Source: Cyclobacteriaceae bacterium
GTDB taxonomy: Bacteria > Bacteroidota > Bacteroidia > Cytophagales > Cyclobacteriaceae
Reading direction: 5' to 3'
Assembly (NCBI GenBank): GCA_013140395.1
Contig: JABFSY010000405.1
Span: 1 to 7,707, forward strand
Length of the DNA stretch: 7,707 nt
Positions within the stretch are counted from its first letter, which is position 1. Every line of letters begins with the position of its first letter. The notes below the pieces were generated by a model. The model had not been told where the DNA came from, searched no databases, and was given only the letters and a program-made list of their open reading frames with translations. The position numbers were made by a program, and so were the translations under genes. Shown here one piece after another: positions 1-6,979 of this stretch.

Positions 1-269
1 TAACCCGGGTAATTACGTTGATGAAAGAAAACCCAACCTTAAAAGTTGAGATTGATGCACATACCGATGATATTGGGTCCGACAATTACAATCTGATTCT
101 GTCCAACAAGCGCGCCAAAAGTGTGATGGAATATCTAACTCAAAATAGTATTCCTGTAGAACGTTTTTCAGCCAAGGGGTATGGCGAAACACAAGCTAAG
201 TTTAAGAATGATTCGGATGAGAACAGGGCCAAAAACAGAAGAGTGGAATTAAAAATCTTAAGTATCTAA
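1..269 (+). CDS. OmpA-family outer-membrane/peptidoglycan-binding protein, C-terminal part (5' end outside window)
   Basis: This is the last ~88 codons of a longer gene. The reading frame (codons starting at base 3) is open to the window edge, so the TTG at 18 and ATG at 21 are internal codons and not starts. The visible part is an OmpA_C domain, which anchors outer-membrane or periplasmic proteins to peptidoglycan by binding diaminopimelate. It shows HTDDIG, whose Asp is the expected diaminopimelate contact, then a complete NX2LSX2RAX2VX3L motif with the partner Arg, a GYGE turn and the closing NRRVEL strand. The sequence resembles the OmpA tails of large Bacteroidota envelope proteins that carry TPR and PD40 repeats upstream, but whether such domains precede it here cannot be seen. 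The stop codon (TAA, 267-269) is three bases before the next start, so the two genes are very likely one transcription unit. Confidence 0.93.
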   Translation, partial: TRVITLMKENPTLKVEIDAHTDDIGSDNYNLILSNKRAKSVMEYLTQNSIPVERFSAKGYGETQAKFKNDSDENRAKNRRVELKILSI

Positions 270-272
270 TTC

Positions 273-2510
273 ATGAAGCGCTTTGCGAGTATTTTACTTT
301 TCCTGGCACCCCTTTTGGCCAATGCGCAACGAGTCAAATTCCGGGATCTGGTTCCGCTTTTGTCGACCTATTCGGCTGAGCGCCAAAAAAACGAATTGAA
401 AGAATATCTGGCAGCTGATCTGGATCACCCAAATACTAACTTCAGGTTGGCGCTATTGTACGAAGAAAATTACAAAAATGCTGATCCACTAACCAATTAC
501 GCATTTGCGATGGCCAATGCAGAGCAGGCTACCAACCGATATATCAAATCAAAACAACTAGTGGATGAGCGAGAAGTAAACCGAAACGGAGAATACTATG
601 CGCCAATCTTTAAGGCGTTCGATGCAAAAGGAAATCCGGCTATTCCGTTCCCAAAAGTATCGGCAAAAATTATAGGTGGCTACGATTCCTCTCTTCTGTT
701 TAGAGCAAAAATGCCACCGATCTACAAAGCATTTACCAAAAGTGTAAATTTCTATGATCAGTCTGTACGGCTATTTGCTGGAGTGACTGAAGAATTTGCG
801 ACCATCGAAGATTTATATCTGATGCATGACGAATCGGTCGATGCGCGACTATCGAAAATAAAAATCAACTATGACTCATCGGTCTTCTATCTCAACAAGT
901 ATTTAGAACTCATCAAAGAATACCCCATTAAAGGCCATCGCCCATCCTACAAGGTTCGTGCTATCGTAACTTATCGATTGGATGGATTGTTGACCAACAT
1001 CAACTTTCTGACCGATCAGATACAGCTTTGGGACTATAGTGCCTGGGTAATTCAAGTAAGAGCAAAAATAAATGGGGAAGTGGCTGACCTGAGAAAAAAG
1101 ATCGCCTCTACCAATCAAAAAATGGACGATAATCTTTCTAAGATTGGATCCATATTTAGCAATTTCCCAGCTGTTGTAAAAGTTGACAAACAATTGACAT
1201 TCAATTTGAACAATTTAGATAGGCAGTCAATGATCCTCTCGCTTCTCGATTACAAGGCCTATAAGCAAGATCTGGAAATTCAATCAAAGGCAAAATCTCT
1301 AGATACTTTGCCAACCTCCCGGAATGCGGAAGTTTTCAGTCAACTGATCTACTCTAACAGAAAAGCAGATACACTTGTCAAAGAATTCAAGACCAGAATC
1401 TCTGAAGGCATGACAAAAAAACACAGAGATTTTGTGACGAAGTTTTTTGGTGGCATACCTGGTTTGGAAAAGTATGCGGGGACGGAACAAAAAATCATCA
1501 ACGATTCCTATGCGGAATTTGGGATAGAACTTAGAAATAATATTCTTGGGCTCAACACTGCAGAGAATACCTACACAAACAAAGAAGGGTTTTTGAAATC
1601 TGGAAGGTTTACTGTTCCGCTACTATTTCAACCACCTACTCCAGAAGGTCTTGACTTGGGTCTGCTGTTCACAAAATTCAATCGAAAAAATCCAGACGGC
1701 AGCGCTTACCTGGCAGGTATCTACAAGCCAGACAAGAAAAAAAATCTGGTTAGCACTTTTGTTATGCGCATTAATCCTGATGGTAAAACCGCTTGGTTTA
1801 AGGATGTTACCGCTCCGGTGGACAGTACGGCTATAGGCGATGCGCATGCCTACTTGGGTCCTCTGGTACTCACGCAAGAGGGAAGTGCCTTGGTTATTAG
1901 GTCTATTCACGCCACCCGCGGTGATGCCGTTAATACATTCGTTTACCTTAACGAAAAGGGTGAAGAAAGGCTTCGCAAAAAATTAGCTAACAAATCATTC
2001 CCTCGATCATTGCTGTACGCTGAAAAAAGTAATTCTTTTACCCTTGTACTGAAAGGTGTTGAACAAAAAGAAAAGTTTAGCTCTGCCGAACCGATCGACA
2101 TGCTAGGTATTAACGTATTAGGAGAAATAACGTGGAAGAAAGAAAATATTTCATTGACAGGTACATTGACAGATGTCATAAGCCTTTCGGATGGATATCT
2201 ATTGGCAGGAAATTATTTCGTCTTAAGCGACCAAACGGGAAAAGAAGTAAGAACCAAGATGAGTAGTGGTGAGTGTAGCCCCTACCTTATTCGGTTAAAT
2301 GAACGCGGTGTGATCCTCTTCTCAAAACCGATTACAACCAATGGATCTTTTTATCTGCACCGAGTTGTCAAAATAAATGACATGTCAGTTCACCTACTCG
2401 GCAATTCTGAAACAATGGAGTCGGGTACAGCAGGGATACTCAAGCCCAACGAAAAATTCTTGCATATTATGACCAACAAATTGGGACAGCAGATAAGCAC
2501 CAATTTCTAG
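273..2510 (+). CDS. Exported protein of unknown function: helical N-terminal half plus predicted five-bladed beta-propeller
   Basis: I do not recognise this 745-residue protein as a named family. Residues 1-19 form a Sec signal peptide (Lys-Arg, hydrophobic core, then LLANA before Gln19), so it should be exported. Residues ~20-430 look alpha-helical and partly TPR-like (for example FRLALLYEENYKNADPL at 57-73), with charged, possibly coiled-coil stretches around 265-292. From ~460 to the end the protein is beta-rich. A unit recurs about every 55-61 residues: a short hydrophobic strand pair (such as YLLAGNYF), then a strand ending in Asn-x-x-Gly, then a strand with aromatic or Leu plus Lys. Cores lie near residues 498, 556, 611, 672 and 732. 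Five such units suggest a five-bladed propeller; the assignment is by eye. There is no lipobox and no obvious type IX sorting domain at the C-terminus. It starts three bases after the OmpA gene, suggesting a joint envelope role. No Shine-Dalgarno sequence is visible. Confidence 0.9.
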   Translation: MKRFASILLFLAPLLANAQRVKFRDLVPLLSTYSAERQKNELKEYLAADLDHPNTNFRLALLYEENYKNADPLTNYAFAMANAEQATNRYIKSKQLVDEREVNRNGEYYAPIFKAFDAKGNPAIPFPKVSAKIIGGYDSSLLFRAKMPPIYKAFTKSVNFYDQSVRLFAGVTEEFATIEDLYLMHDESVDARLSKIKINYDSSVFYLNKYLELIKEYPIKGHRPSYKVRAIVTYRLDGLLTNINFLTDQIQLWDYSAWVIQVRAKINGEVADLRKKIASTNQKMDDNLSKIGSIFSNFPAVVKVDKQLTFNLNNLDRQSMILSLLDYKAYKQDLEIQSKAKSLDTLPTSRNAEVFSQLIYSNRKADTLVKEFKTRISEGMTKKHRDFVTKFFGGIPGLEKYAGTEQKIINDSYAEFGIELRNNILGLNTAENTYTNKEGFLKSGRFTVPLLFQPPTPEGLDLGLLFTKFNRKNPDGSAYLAGIYKPDKKKNLVSTFVMRINPDGKTAWFKDVTAPVDSTAIGDAHAYLGPLVLTQEGSALVIRSIHATRGDAVNTFVYLNEKGEERLRKKLANKSFPRSLLYAEKSNSFTLVLKGVEQKEKFSSAEPIDMLGINVLGEITWKKENISLTGTLTDVISLSDGYLLAGNYFVLSDQTGKEVRTKMSSGECSPYLIRLNERGVILFSKPITTNGSFYLHRVVKINDMSVHLLGNSETMESGTAGILKPNEKFLHIMTNKLGQQISTNF

Positions 2511-2512
2511 TC

Positions 2513-2558
2513 GAGTGAAAAACACGGTTGTAATAGCCAAAATATCACTCTTAATTTT
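2513..2558 (+). terminator. Possible weak terminator after the OmpA/propeller operon
   Basis: Perfect 6-bp arms GAGTGA (2513-2518) and TCACTC (2545-2550) start two bases after the stop codon of the propeller gene. Inside them is a small GGTT/AGCC stem (2527-2530 with 2536-2539, one G-U pair). An imperfect T-rich tract TTAATTTT follows. The loop is large and the T tract is interrupted, so it may not terminate efficiently. It lies just before the presumed promoter of the next gene. Confidence 0.28.
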
Positions 2559-2560
2559 AG

Positions 2561-2568
2561 TACATTTG
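2561..2568 (+). promoter_or_regulatory. Candidate Bacteroidota-type -7 promoter box for the MocR-type gene
   Basis: TACATTTG matches the Bacteroidota housekeeping -7 consensus TAnnTTTG exactly and ends 19 bases before the ATG at 2588, implying a very short leader. No TTTG-type -33 element is found at the usual 17-23-base spacing; the nearest upstream TTG (2528-2530) is 30 bases away. The call therefore rests on the -7 match and the position alone. Confidence 0.4.
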
Positions 2569-2587
2569 ACCATATCAGTTCTACGAT

Positions 2588-4015
2588 ATGGAGACAAGCA
2601 CACGTGAGCATATCTACCAAGAAGTAGCCGATCGGATCGAGCAACTCATTGAAAAACAGTCATTAAAGGTGGGAGACAAACTCCTCTCTGTTCGATCGCT
2701 AAGCAAAGAACAAGGGATCAGCCTAAGCACTGCCTTTCAGGCATATTATCACCTAGAAAGCAAGGGATTGGTGGAAGCCCGGCCTCAATCGGGCTACTAT
2801 GTAAAATTTTCGCCCAGGCATAACTTTGCCATTCCCACCAGTTGCAAACCCACCGATGAAGCATCGCCTGTCACGTTGGATGAAATGATTACCAGTGTTT
2901 ACAATGATCTGCGATCAACCAAATTAACTTCATTTTCACTTGGAGCACCCGACTCAAGTTTGCTGCCAGCCGCGAAATTGAAAAAATCGGTCGTGCATTG
3001 TTTAAATCATTCGCCTGACCACTGTTTGGGTTATGAACACATCCAAGGAAATGAACAGCTGCGAAAACAAATTGCTCGGCTTAGTTTCAACTGGGGCGGT
3101 ACATTAAGCGAACAAGACATCGTAGTAACGGCAGGTTGCATGGAGGCACTCTCTTTTTGTCTGCAGGCGGTAACAAAACCAGGTGACACGGTTGCTATCG
3201 AAAGCCCAACCTTCTACGGAATTTTTCGAGTCATGCAAAGCTTGGGATTGAATGTGGTTGAAGTTCCTACCGATCCTGTCACAGGAATCGATCTGAATTA
3301 TTTAGAGAAGGCCATCCCCAAACTAAACATCAAAGCTTGTCTGTTCGTGCCGAACTTCAATAACCCTGTTGGCAGTTGCATGCCTGACGAAAAGAAAAAA
3401 GAACTGGTGGAGATGCTAGCGAAAAAAGATATTCCTTTGATTGAAGATGATATTTATGGGGAACTCTATTTTGGCAAAACGCGACCCAAGACCTGCAAAT
3501 CCTTTGATAAAAAAGGACTCGTCTTACACTGTGGATCATTTTCAAAATCGCTGGCTCCTGGTTATCGAATTGGCTGGGCAGTGCCTGGTCGATTCAAAGA
3601 AAAAGTATTGAGTTTAAAACGAATGAATAACGTTGCGACCAATACGTTGGCACAATCTGCCATTGCGCATTTTTTGCAAAATGGTCGTTATGAACTGCAC
3701 CTGCGGCACCTACGAACAGCTCTTCACACACAATGCCTCAGGTACCTACAGGCAATATCCGAATACTTCCCCGATGACATTAGAATTACGAGGCCCCAAG
3801 GTGGCTTTGTTTTATGGGTTGAAATGAACAAAAAGCTGGACGGTTACAAGCTTCACAAACGAGCATTGCATCATCAAATCGGGATTGCGCCTGGTCAGAT
3901 CTTTTCTTCGCAAGGGCAGTTTCATCATTACTTTAGGCTTAGCTACGGTGCGCCTTGGAATGAAAAAATTGACAAAGGGCTAAAAACGCTGGGGGAATTG
4001 GTGAGGAGATACTAA
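2588..4015 (+). CDS. MocR-type transcriptional regulator (GntR winged helix fused to PLP-dependent aminotransferase-like domain)
   Basis: At 475 residues the length is typical of the MocR/PdxR class. Residues ~5-72 are a GntR-type winged helix-turn-helix (VGDKLLSVRSLSKEQGIS, then the wing LVEARPQSGYYV). After a linker (~73-110), residues ~111-475 form a fold-type I aminotransferase-like domain. All landmark residues of a PLP enzyme are visible: Asn259 in FNNP, Asp287 and Tyr290 in EDDIY, Schiff-base Lys320 in GSFSKS, Arg327 in GYRIGW and the substrate-carboxylate Arg450 in FRLSYG. PLP binding is thus expected and residual aminotransferase activity cannot be excluded. The sequence resembles the E. 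coli YdcR branch more than PdxR, but the target is unknown. It is probably a cytoplasmic DNA-binding regulator that senses PLP or an amino-compound adduct. It has its own -7 box and is followed on the same strand, 107 bases on, by sodA. The ATG gives an intact winged helix, which supports this start. Confidence 0.93.
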   Translation: METSTREHIYQEVADRIEQLIEKQSLKVGDKLLSVRSLSKEQGISLSTAFQAYYHLESKGLVEARPQSGYYVKFSPRHNFAIPTSCKPTDEASPVTLDEMITSVYNDLRSTKLTSFSLGAPDSSLLPAAKLKKSVVHCLNHSPDHCLGYEHIQGNEQLRKQIARLSFNWGGTLSEQDIVVTAGCMEALSFCLQAVTKPGDTVAIESPTFYGIFRVMQSLGLNVVEVPTDPVTGIDLNYLEKAIPKLNIKACLFVPNFNNPVGSCMPDEKKKELVEMLAKKDIPLIEDDIYGELYFGKTRPKTCKSFDKKGLVLHCGSFSKSLAPGYRIGWAVPGRFKEKVLSLKRMNNVATNTLAQSAIAHFLQNGRYELHLRHLRTALHTQCLRYLQAISEYFPDDIRITRPQGGFVLWVEMNKKLDGYKLHKRALHHQIGIAPGQIFSSQGQFHHYFRLSYGAPWNEKIDKGLKTLGELVRRY

Positions 4016-4036
4016 TTATGGCAATTTCTAAATTTC

Positions 4037-4078
4037 AAGAACCGGAATTTGCACTGCACAAATAGCGATTTGGTTCTT
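4037..4078. promoter_or_regulatory. Inverted repeat in the sodA promoter region (candidate operator)
   Basis: AAGAACC (4037-4043) and GGTTCTT (4072-4078) are perfect 7-bp inverted arms separated by 28 bases. The right arm touches the proposed -7 box of sodA and the left arm lies near where upstream activators or repressors bind. A 7-bp repeat with free spacing can arise by chance in a gap of this size, so this is only a candidate site. Confidence 0.3.
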
Positions 4079-4085
4079 ATATTTG
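4078..4085 (+). promoter_or_regulatory. Candidate Bacteroidota-type -7 promoter box for sodA
   Basis: TATATTTG is an exact match to TAnnTTTG and sits 37 bases before the sodA ATG, implying a leader of about 30 bases. A TTTG at 4048-4051 could be the -33 element, but its 26-base spacing is longer than the usual 17-23. This suggests sodA can be transcribed independently of the upstream regulator gene. Confidence 0.5.
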
Positions 4086-4122
4086 GAAAGACAAAAACAA
4101 AACATCTAAAATCCAACATACT

Positions 4123-4722
4123 ATGGCCTTTACACTTCCGGCACTACCTTATGCATTCAATGCATTAGAGCCACACATTGATGCACGCACAATGGAAATT
4201 CATCATGGCAAACATCACAATGCGTATGTTACTAACCTTAACAATGCCCTTGCTGGCAAACCAGAGGAAAATCTAAGTATTGAAGAAATTTGCAAAAACA
4301 TTTCAAAACACCCAATGCCCGTTCGCAACAATGGCGGTGGTCACTATAACCACAGCCTATTTTGGACGATCATGGCACCCAATGCGGGGGGTGCGCCAAC
4401 AGGAGCGTTAGCAGATGCGATAAATGCTGCCTTTGGAAATTTTGAAGAATTTAAAACAAAGTTCAACACTGCGGCCACCTCTCGATTTGGTTCGGGCTGG
4501 GCTTGGCTCATTAAAAGCACAGATGGTAAATTAGCTATTTCATCAACCCCCAATCAAGACAACCCCTTGATGGACATAGCAGAAGTAAAAGGCACGCCAC
4601 TCCTGGGTCTTGATGTGTGGGAACACGCCTACTACTTACATTACCAAAACCGTAGACCGGATTATTGCAACGCGTTTTGGAACGTGGTGAATTGGAATGA
4701 AGTAGCGAGACGATTTGCGTAA
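4123..4722 (+). CDS. sodA: Superoxide dismutase, Mn type (possibly Fe/Mn cambialistic)
   Basis: It converts superoxide to oxygen and hydrogen peroxide. The protein is 199 residues, the usual size for the family, and has no signal peptide, so it should be cytoplasmic. All four metal ligands are present: His27 in MEIHHGKHH, His77 in NHSLFW, and Asp164 and His168 in LDVWEHAYY. Second-sphere Tyr35 is also there. The active-site Gln comes from the C-terminal domain (Gln145 in STPNQD), and the N-terminal site used by Fe enzymes has Gly (GGGH) instead of Gln. This is the Mn-type arrangement. Many Bacteroidota enzymes accept either metal, so strict Mn specificity is inferred and not certain. The close match to E. 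coli SodA at the N-terminus ([10 protein letters not shown]) fixes the ATG start. The gene has its own promoter box and a strong terminator 26 bases downstream of its stop. Confidence 0.97.
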   Translation: MAFTLPALPYAFNALEPHIDARTMEIHHGKHHNAYVTNLNNALAGKPEENLSIEEICKNISKHPMPVRNNGGGHYNHSLFWTIMAPNAGGAPTGALADAINAAFGNFEEFKTKFNTAATSRFGSGWAWLIKSTDGKLAISSTPNQDNPLMDIAEVKGTPLLGLDVWEHAYYLHYQNRRPDYCNAFWNVVNWNEVARRFA

Positions 4723-4742
4723 GAACGATTCCACACACAATA

Positions 4743-4775
4743 AAAAAAGGTCTGGCCAATTGCCGGACCTTTTTT
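4743..4775. terminator. Bidirectional intrinsic terminator between sodA and the bestrophin-like gene
   Basis: An 8-bp stem GGTCTGGC (4749-4756) with GCCGGACC (4762-4769), containing one G-U pair, closes a 5-base loop CAATT. It is flanked by an A run on the left (4742-4748) and six T on the right (4770-4775). It therefore has a U tract when read from either side, as expected between converging genes. It lies 20 bases past the sodA stop and 33 bases past the stop of the minus-strand gene. Confidence 0.9.
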
Positions 4776-4808
4776 GCTTTAACCGAAGCAATTATTGGTC
4801 TTGTCACT

Positions 4809-5582
4809 CTATCCCATCAAGTTTTTCATCTCATCTGCATCAATTACAATATCGTCCTCTCCAATTTCGTCAAAGGGATTCTCTAGGTGATCTTGAATAT
4901 TGTCCAGGCTAACGAGGATGAAACTATAAAGCACTGGCATCACATACTCCAAGTGAGCTGAGTACTCATGAAATGTGCTGGCAAAGTAGGGCCCATAAAT
5001 AATAGGGAAGACATAAATGAACACTTTGCTGTAAGTACGCAACGTAACGGGGGTACGGTAGTTGTGTATGATTTTCATATTGTCGAATGCAATAATAATT
5101 TTACTCACATACTGACTGACTCTGGATATTTCTCCACTCTGCACACCCAACTCGCGGAGTTGCATGGAAAGACTTGACAACTTGGAGAAAAGTACATACA
5201 TCTCACTTTCTCTGCTTCTAAACTCATCTGGTGATAGCTTCAACATCAATTTGGTTTGGTGCATTAAATCTTGCACGAGTTGACTCATCTTCGCAGGCAA
5301 TGAATTGTCTTTGGCTGTTGTCCAATCACGCGTAGCATAGTAAATGGCGATAGCATGCCCTTTAAAATCGGCATATCGCTGCAGTGCCGTTTCTCTGCGC
5401 GAGTAGGCGGACCCGATTGAAAAAACTACCGGAAAGACAATCGCTACGCCCACCAACATATCCGGGAACTTGGCCGTGAGCCCCAAATGAAAACAGACAA
5501 AACTAGAAAGCACCGCCAGTGCCGTAATGATGAATGTCTTATAATTGATAATCAGGGTGAAACTTCTAAAAATCTTCTTCAT
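4809..5582 (-). CDS. Bestrophin-like (UPF0187-type) anion channel family membrane protein
   Basis: With the ATG at 5582 the protein is 257 residues; an in-frame TTG at 5612 would add ten. I prefer the ATG because it opens directly into MKKIFRSFTLIINYKT, just before the first membrane segment. Bestrophins are pentameric anion channels of the inner membrane in bacteria. Four hydrophobic segments are visible at ~16-35, 41-60, 186-202 and 211-229. Between the second and third lies a long cytosolic helical region that begins with the family-like pattern SRRETALQRYADFKG and continues to RDW. The tail has LENPFDEIGEDDI (233-245), which resembles the bestrophin segment after the last membrane helix that forms the calcium clasp in animal members. 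Ion selectivity cannot be told from the sequence. It ends facing sodA across the shared terminator. The upstream gene on the same strand ends 131 bases before this ATG, and that gap holds a palindrome, so it may have its own control. Confidence 0.82.
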   Translation of the reverse strand: MKKIFRSFTLIINYKTFIITALAVLSSFVCFHLGLTAKFPDMLVGVAIVFPVVFSIGSAYSRRETALQRYADFKGHAIAIYYATRDWTTAKDNSLPAKMSQLVQDLMHQTKLMLKLSPDEFRSRESEMYVLFSKLSSLSMQLRELGVQSGEISRVSQYVSKIIIAFDNMKIIHNYRTPVTLRTYSKVFIYVFPIIYGPYFASTFHEYSAHLEYVMPVLYSFILVSLDNIQDHLENPFDEIGEDDIVIDADEMKNLMG

Positions 5583-5624
5583 CTCCGTTTTGGTTAATTC
5601 TTCAATTTCCAAAAAGGAATAGTA

Positions 5625-5639
5625 TTAACAAATTGTTAA
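5625..5639. promoter_or_regulatory. 15-bp perfect palindrome upstream of the bestrophin-like gene (candidate operator)
   Basis: TTAACAA (5625-5631), a central A, and TTGTTAA (5633-5639) form a perfect inverted repeat with 7-bp arms. It lies 42 bases upstream of the preferred ATG of the bestrophin-like gene, in the 131-base gap behind the SPOR-OmpA gene. The shape is typical of a site for a dimeric regulator. It has no T tract on the minus-strand side that would make it a terminator. AT-richness raises the odds of chance occurrence. Confidence 0.4.
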
Positions 5640-5713
5640 GCGAAGATTTACGAGAGTTATTTAAATTATCTGACAAGTGGTCGGACCTCGGAACGAGGAA
5701 ATTCCCCACCAGA

Positions 5714-6979
5714 TCAGTTTTCCAGCACTTCTACCTCCACGCGGACGTTTCGTCTGGCATGTTGGCTGTCTTTATCGTGAAGCATTCTTACGCCTCCCCA
5801 CGCCTTTGTTTGAATCCTACTTGCGGCAACACCCTGTGCGACTAGCCATTCTTTTATCACATTGGCTCGAGCACCTGAAAGCTCCTTAGCACTACCGGAT
5901 TCATTCACCACATCGTCTTTGGTGATGTTAAAAAAGTCCTTTTCCGGACCCATATAAATTATCTTCCCTCGCCCGTTTCCATTGGTATGTCCATGTAGCA
6001 TGATTCGATAGCCAGGGCTATCCTGCATCATTTGCAATAACTTGTTTAACTCATACTTAGACTCCGGCAACATTACCGCGGCATCGTTGTAGAAATACAC
6101 ATTGTACAAGGTGGCTATATCGCCCTTCACCATGCGCGAAAGATCAAACTTGATCATATAGAAATTGCCGATCAAATCAATATCTTCTTGTAACGTGTCT
6201 GCTTCTGTATTGTAGTAATTCATCTCGTGTTGAATTTTTCGAAAGCCGAATGCGCTACCAATCAACGTGAGTTTCCCCGATTTACTTTTAGGATCTGGTA
6301 GGGTGAGGTACGTATTCGCTTTCATCTTCGAAAGCAACCGAGCTCGGTCTGTATCTATTACTTCTACCTCCCCATCAAGAACGAGTCCATTGGCTGCATT
6401 ATAAAGGCTAAAGAAAGCCTGCGTATTTTTTAAGGTTTGTGGAATATAAACTGGATCAGCCTTGGGATTTTCAACCACTTCCGTGGCGATTGGCGTTGGC
6501 CCATTTACCACCTGCTCTTTTGACAATTCATCTTTCTTAGCTTCAGTTGTCGTTACTTCCGGCTTCGTTACTACTTCTTCGGTTTTAACCGCTTGTGGTT
6601 TTGGCTCTTCATTTTTCACCACGACCGCTGCTGGTTGTTCGATTCCGTCTTTTATGATTCTCACCCAAGCTTCACCAAAGCCATCTTCTTTTCGAGTGTT
6701 CAACATTCTGTCTATAGAGGTCGAAAAATCGATGTAGAAATCTAGATAGACATAGTAGTAATTGCGGGCAGCGTCAAAGCCATAGCTGGAATGGCGACCA
6801 GACTTATTCAATTCAACTGAATACTTTTTTGCAAATTTTTCTTGGCCTGATAAATAAGACGCCACAACAATGTAATACCCTTTTGGTAAGGTGGCGGTTG
6901 ATTGTGCACTGACTGACGTAGCGGCTAAGGACAGACCAATAGCGCAAAAAAAGAAGGCAGATATGCGCAGTCTCATCAT
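5714..6979 (-). CDS. Periplasmic SPOR / beta-domain / OmpA fusion protein, probably peptidoglycan-associated
   Basis: The 421-residue protein starts with a Sec signal peptide (cleavage probably after SVSA at residue 25). Residues ~33-108 form a SPOR-like domain: YYIVVASY, a helix, then NYYYVYLDFY and ending FGEAWVRI. SPOR domains bind glycan strands stripped of stem peptides. Residues ~113-177 are a Pro/Glu/Lys/Thr/Val-rich flexible linker. Residues ~185-285 are beta-rich (GLVLDGEVEVIDTDRA) and resemble a carboxypeptidase-regulatory-like domain. Residues ~292-420 are an OmpA_C domain with HGHT, LSGARANVIKEWL, AWGG and RRNVRVEVEV. Two features are unusual for OmpA_C: the diaminopimelate-binding Asp of HTD is Asn333, and ~30 residues are inserted before the conserved Arg371. 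The start could be either Met of the initial MM (ATG at 6979 or 6976). It lies 70 bases downstream of the glycosyltransferase gene and may share its transcript. A role in tethering the envelope to peptidoglycan is inferred. Confidence 0.9.
   Translation of the reverse strand: MMRLRISAFFFCAIGLSLAATSVSAQSTATLPKGYYIVVASYLSGQEKFAKKYSVELNKSGRHSSYGFDAARNYYYVYLDFYIDFSTSIDRMLNTRKEDGFGEAWVRIIKDGIEQPAAVVVKNEEPKPQAVKTEEVVTKPEVTTTEAKKDELSKEQVVNGPTPIATEVVENPKADPVYIPQTLKNTQAFFSLYNAANGLVLDGEVEVIDTDRARLLSKMKANTYLTLPDPKSKSGKLTLIGSAFGFRKIQHEMNYYNTEADTLQEDIDLIGNFYMIKFDLSRMVKGDIATLYNVYFYNDAAVMLPESKYELNKLLQMMQDSPGYRIMLHGHTNGNGRGKIIYMGPEKDFFNITKDDVVNESGSAKELSGARANVIKEWLVAQGVAASRIQTKAWGGVRMLHDKDSQHARRNVRVEVEVLEN

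Noticed and set aside
903..1193. 96-codon open frame on the minus strand
   Set aside because: It lies wholly inside the propeller-protein gene, has no recognisable motif and is antisense to well-supported coding sequence.
1623..1910. 95-codon open frame on the minus strand, with a 61-codon plus-strand frame nearby
   Set aside because: Both overlap the propeller region of the 745-residue protein in other frames and have no family resemblance.
4535..4807. 90-codon open frame on the minus strand across the end of sodA
   Set aside because: It runs through the bidirectional terminator and the 3' end of sodA, and its translation looks like no known protein.
5686..5698. Short hairpin CCTCG-GAA-CGAGG after the SPOR-OmpA stop codon
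   Set aside because: The stem has only 5 bp and no T tract follows on the minus strand, so it is not a convincing terminator.
6462..6737. 91-codon open frame on the plus strand, rich in Ser, Thr and Val
   Set aside because: It is the antisense shadow of the Pro/Glu/Lys/Thr-rich linker and the end of the SPOR domain of the minus-strand gene; it has no recognisable domain.
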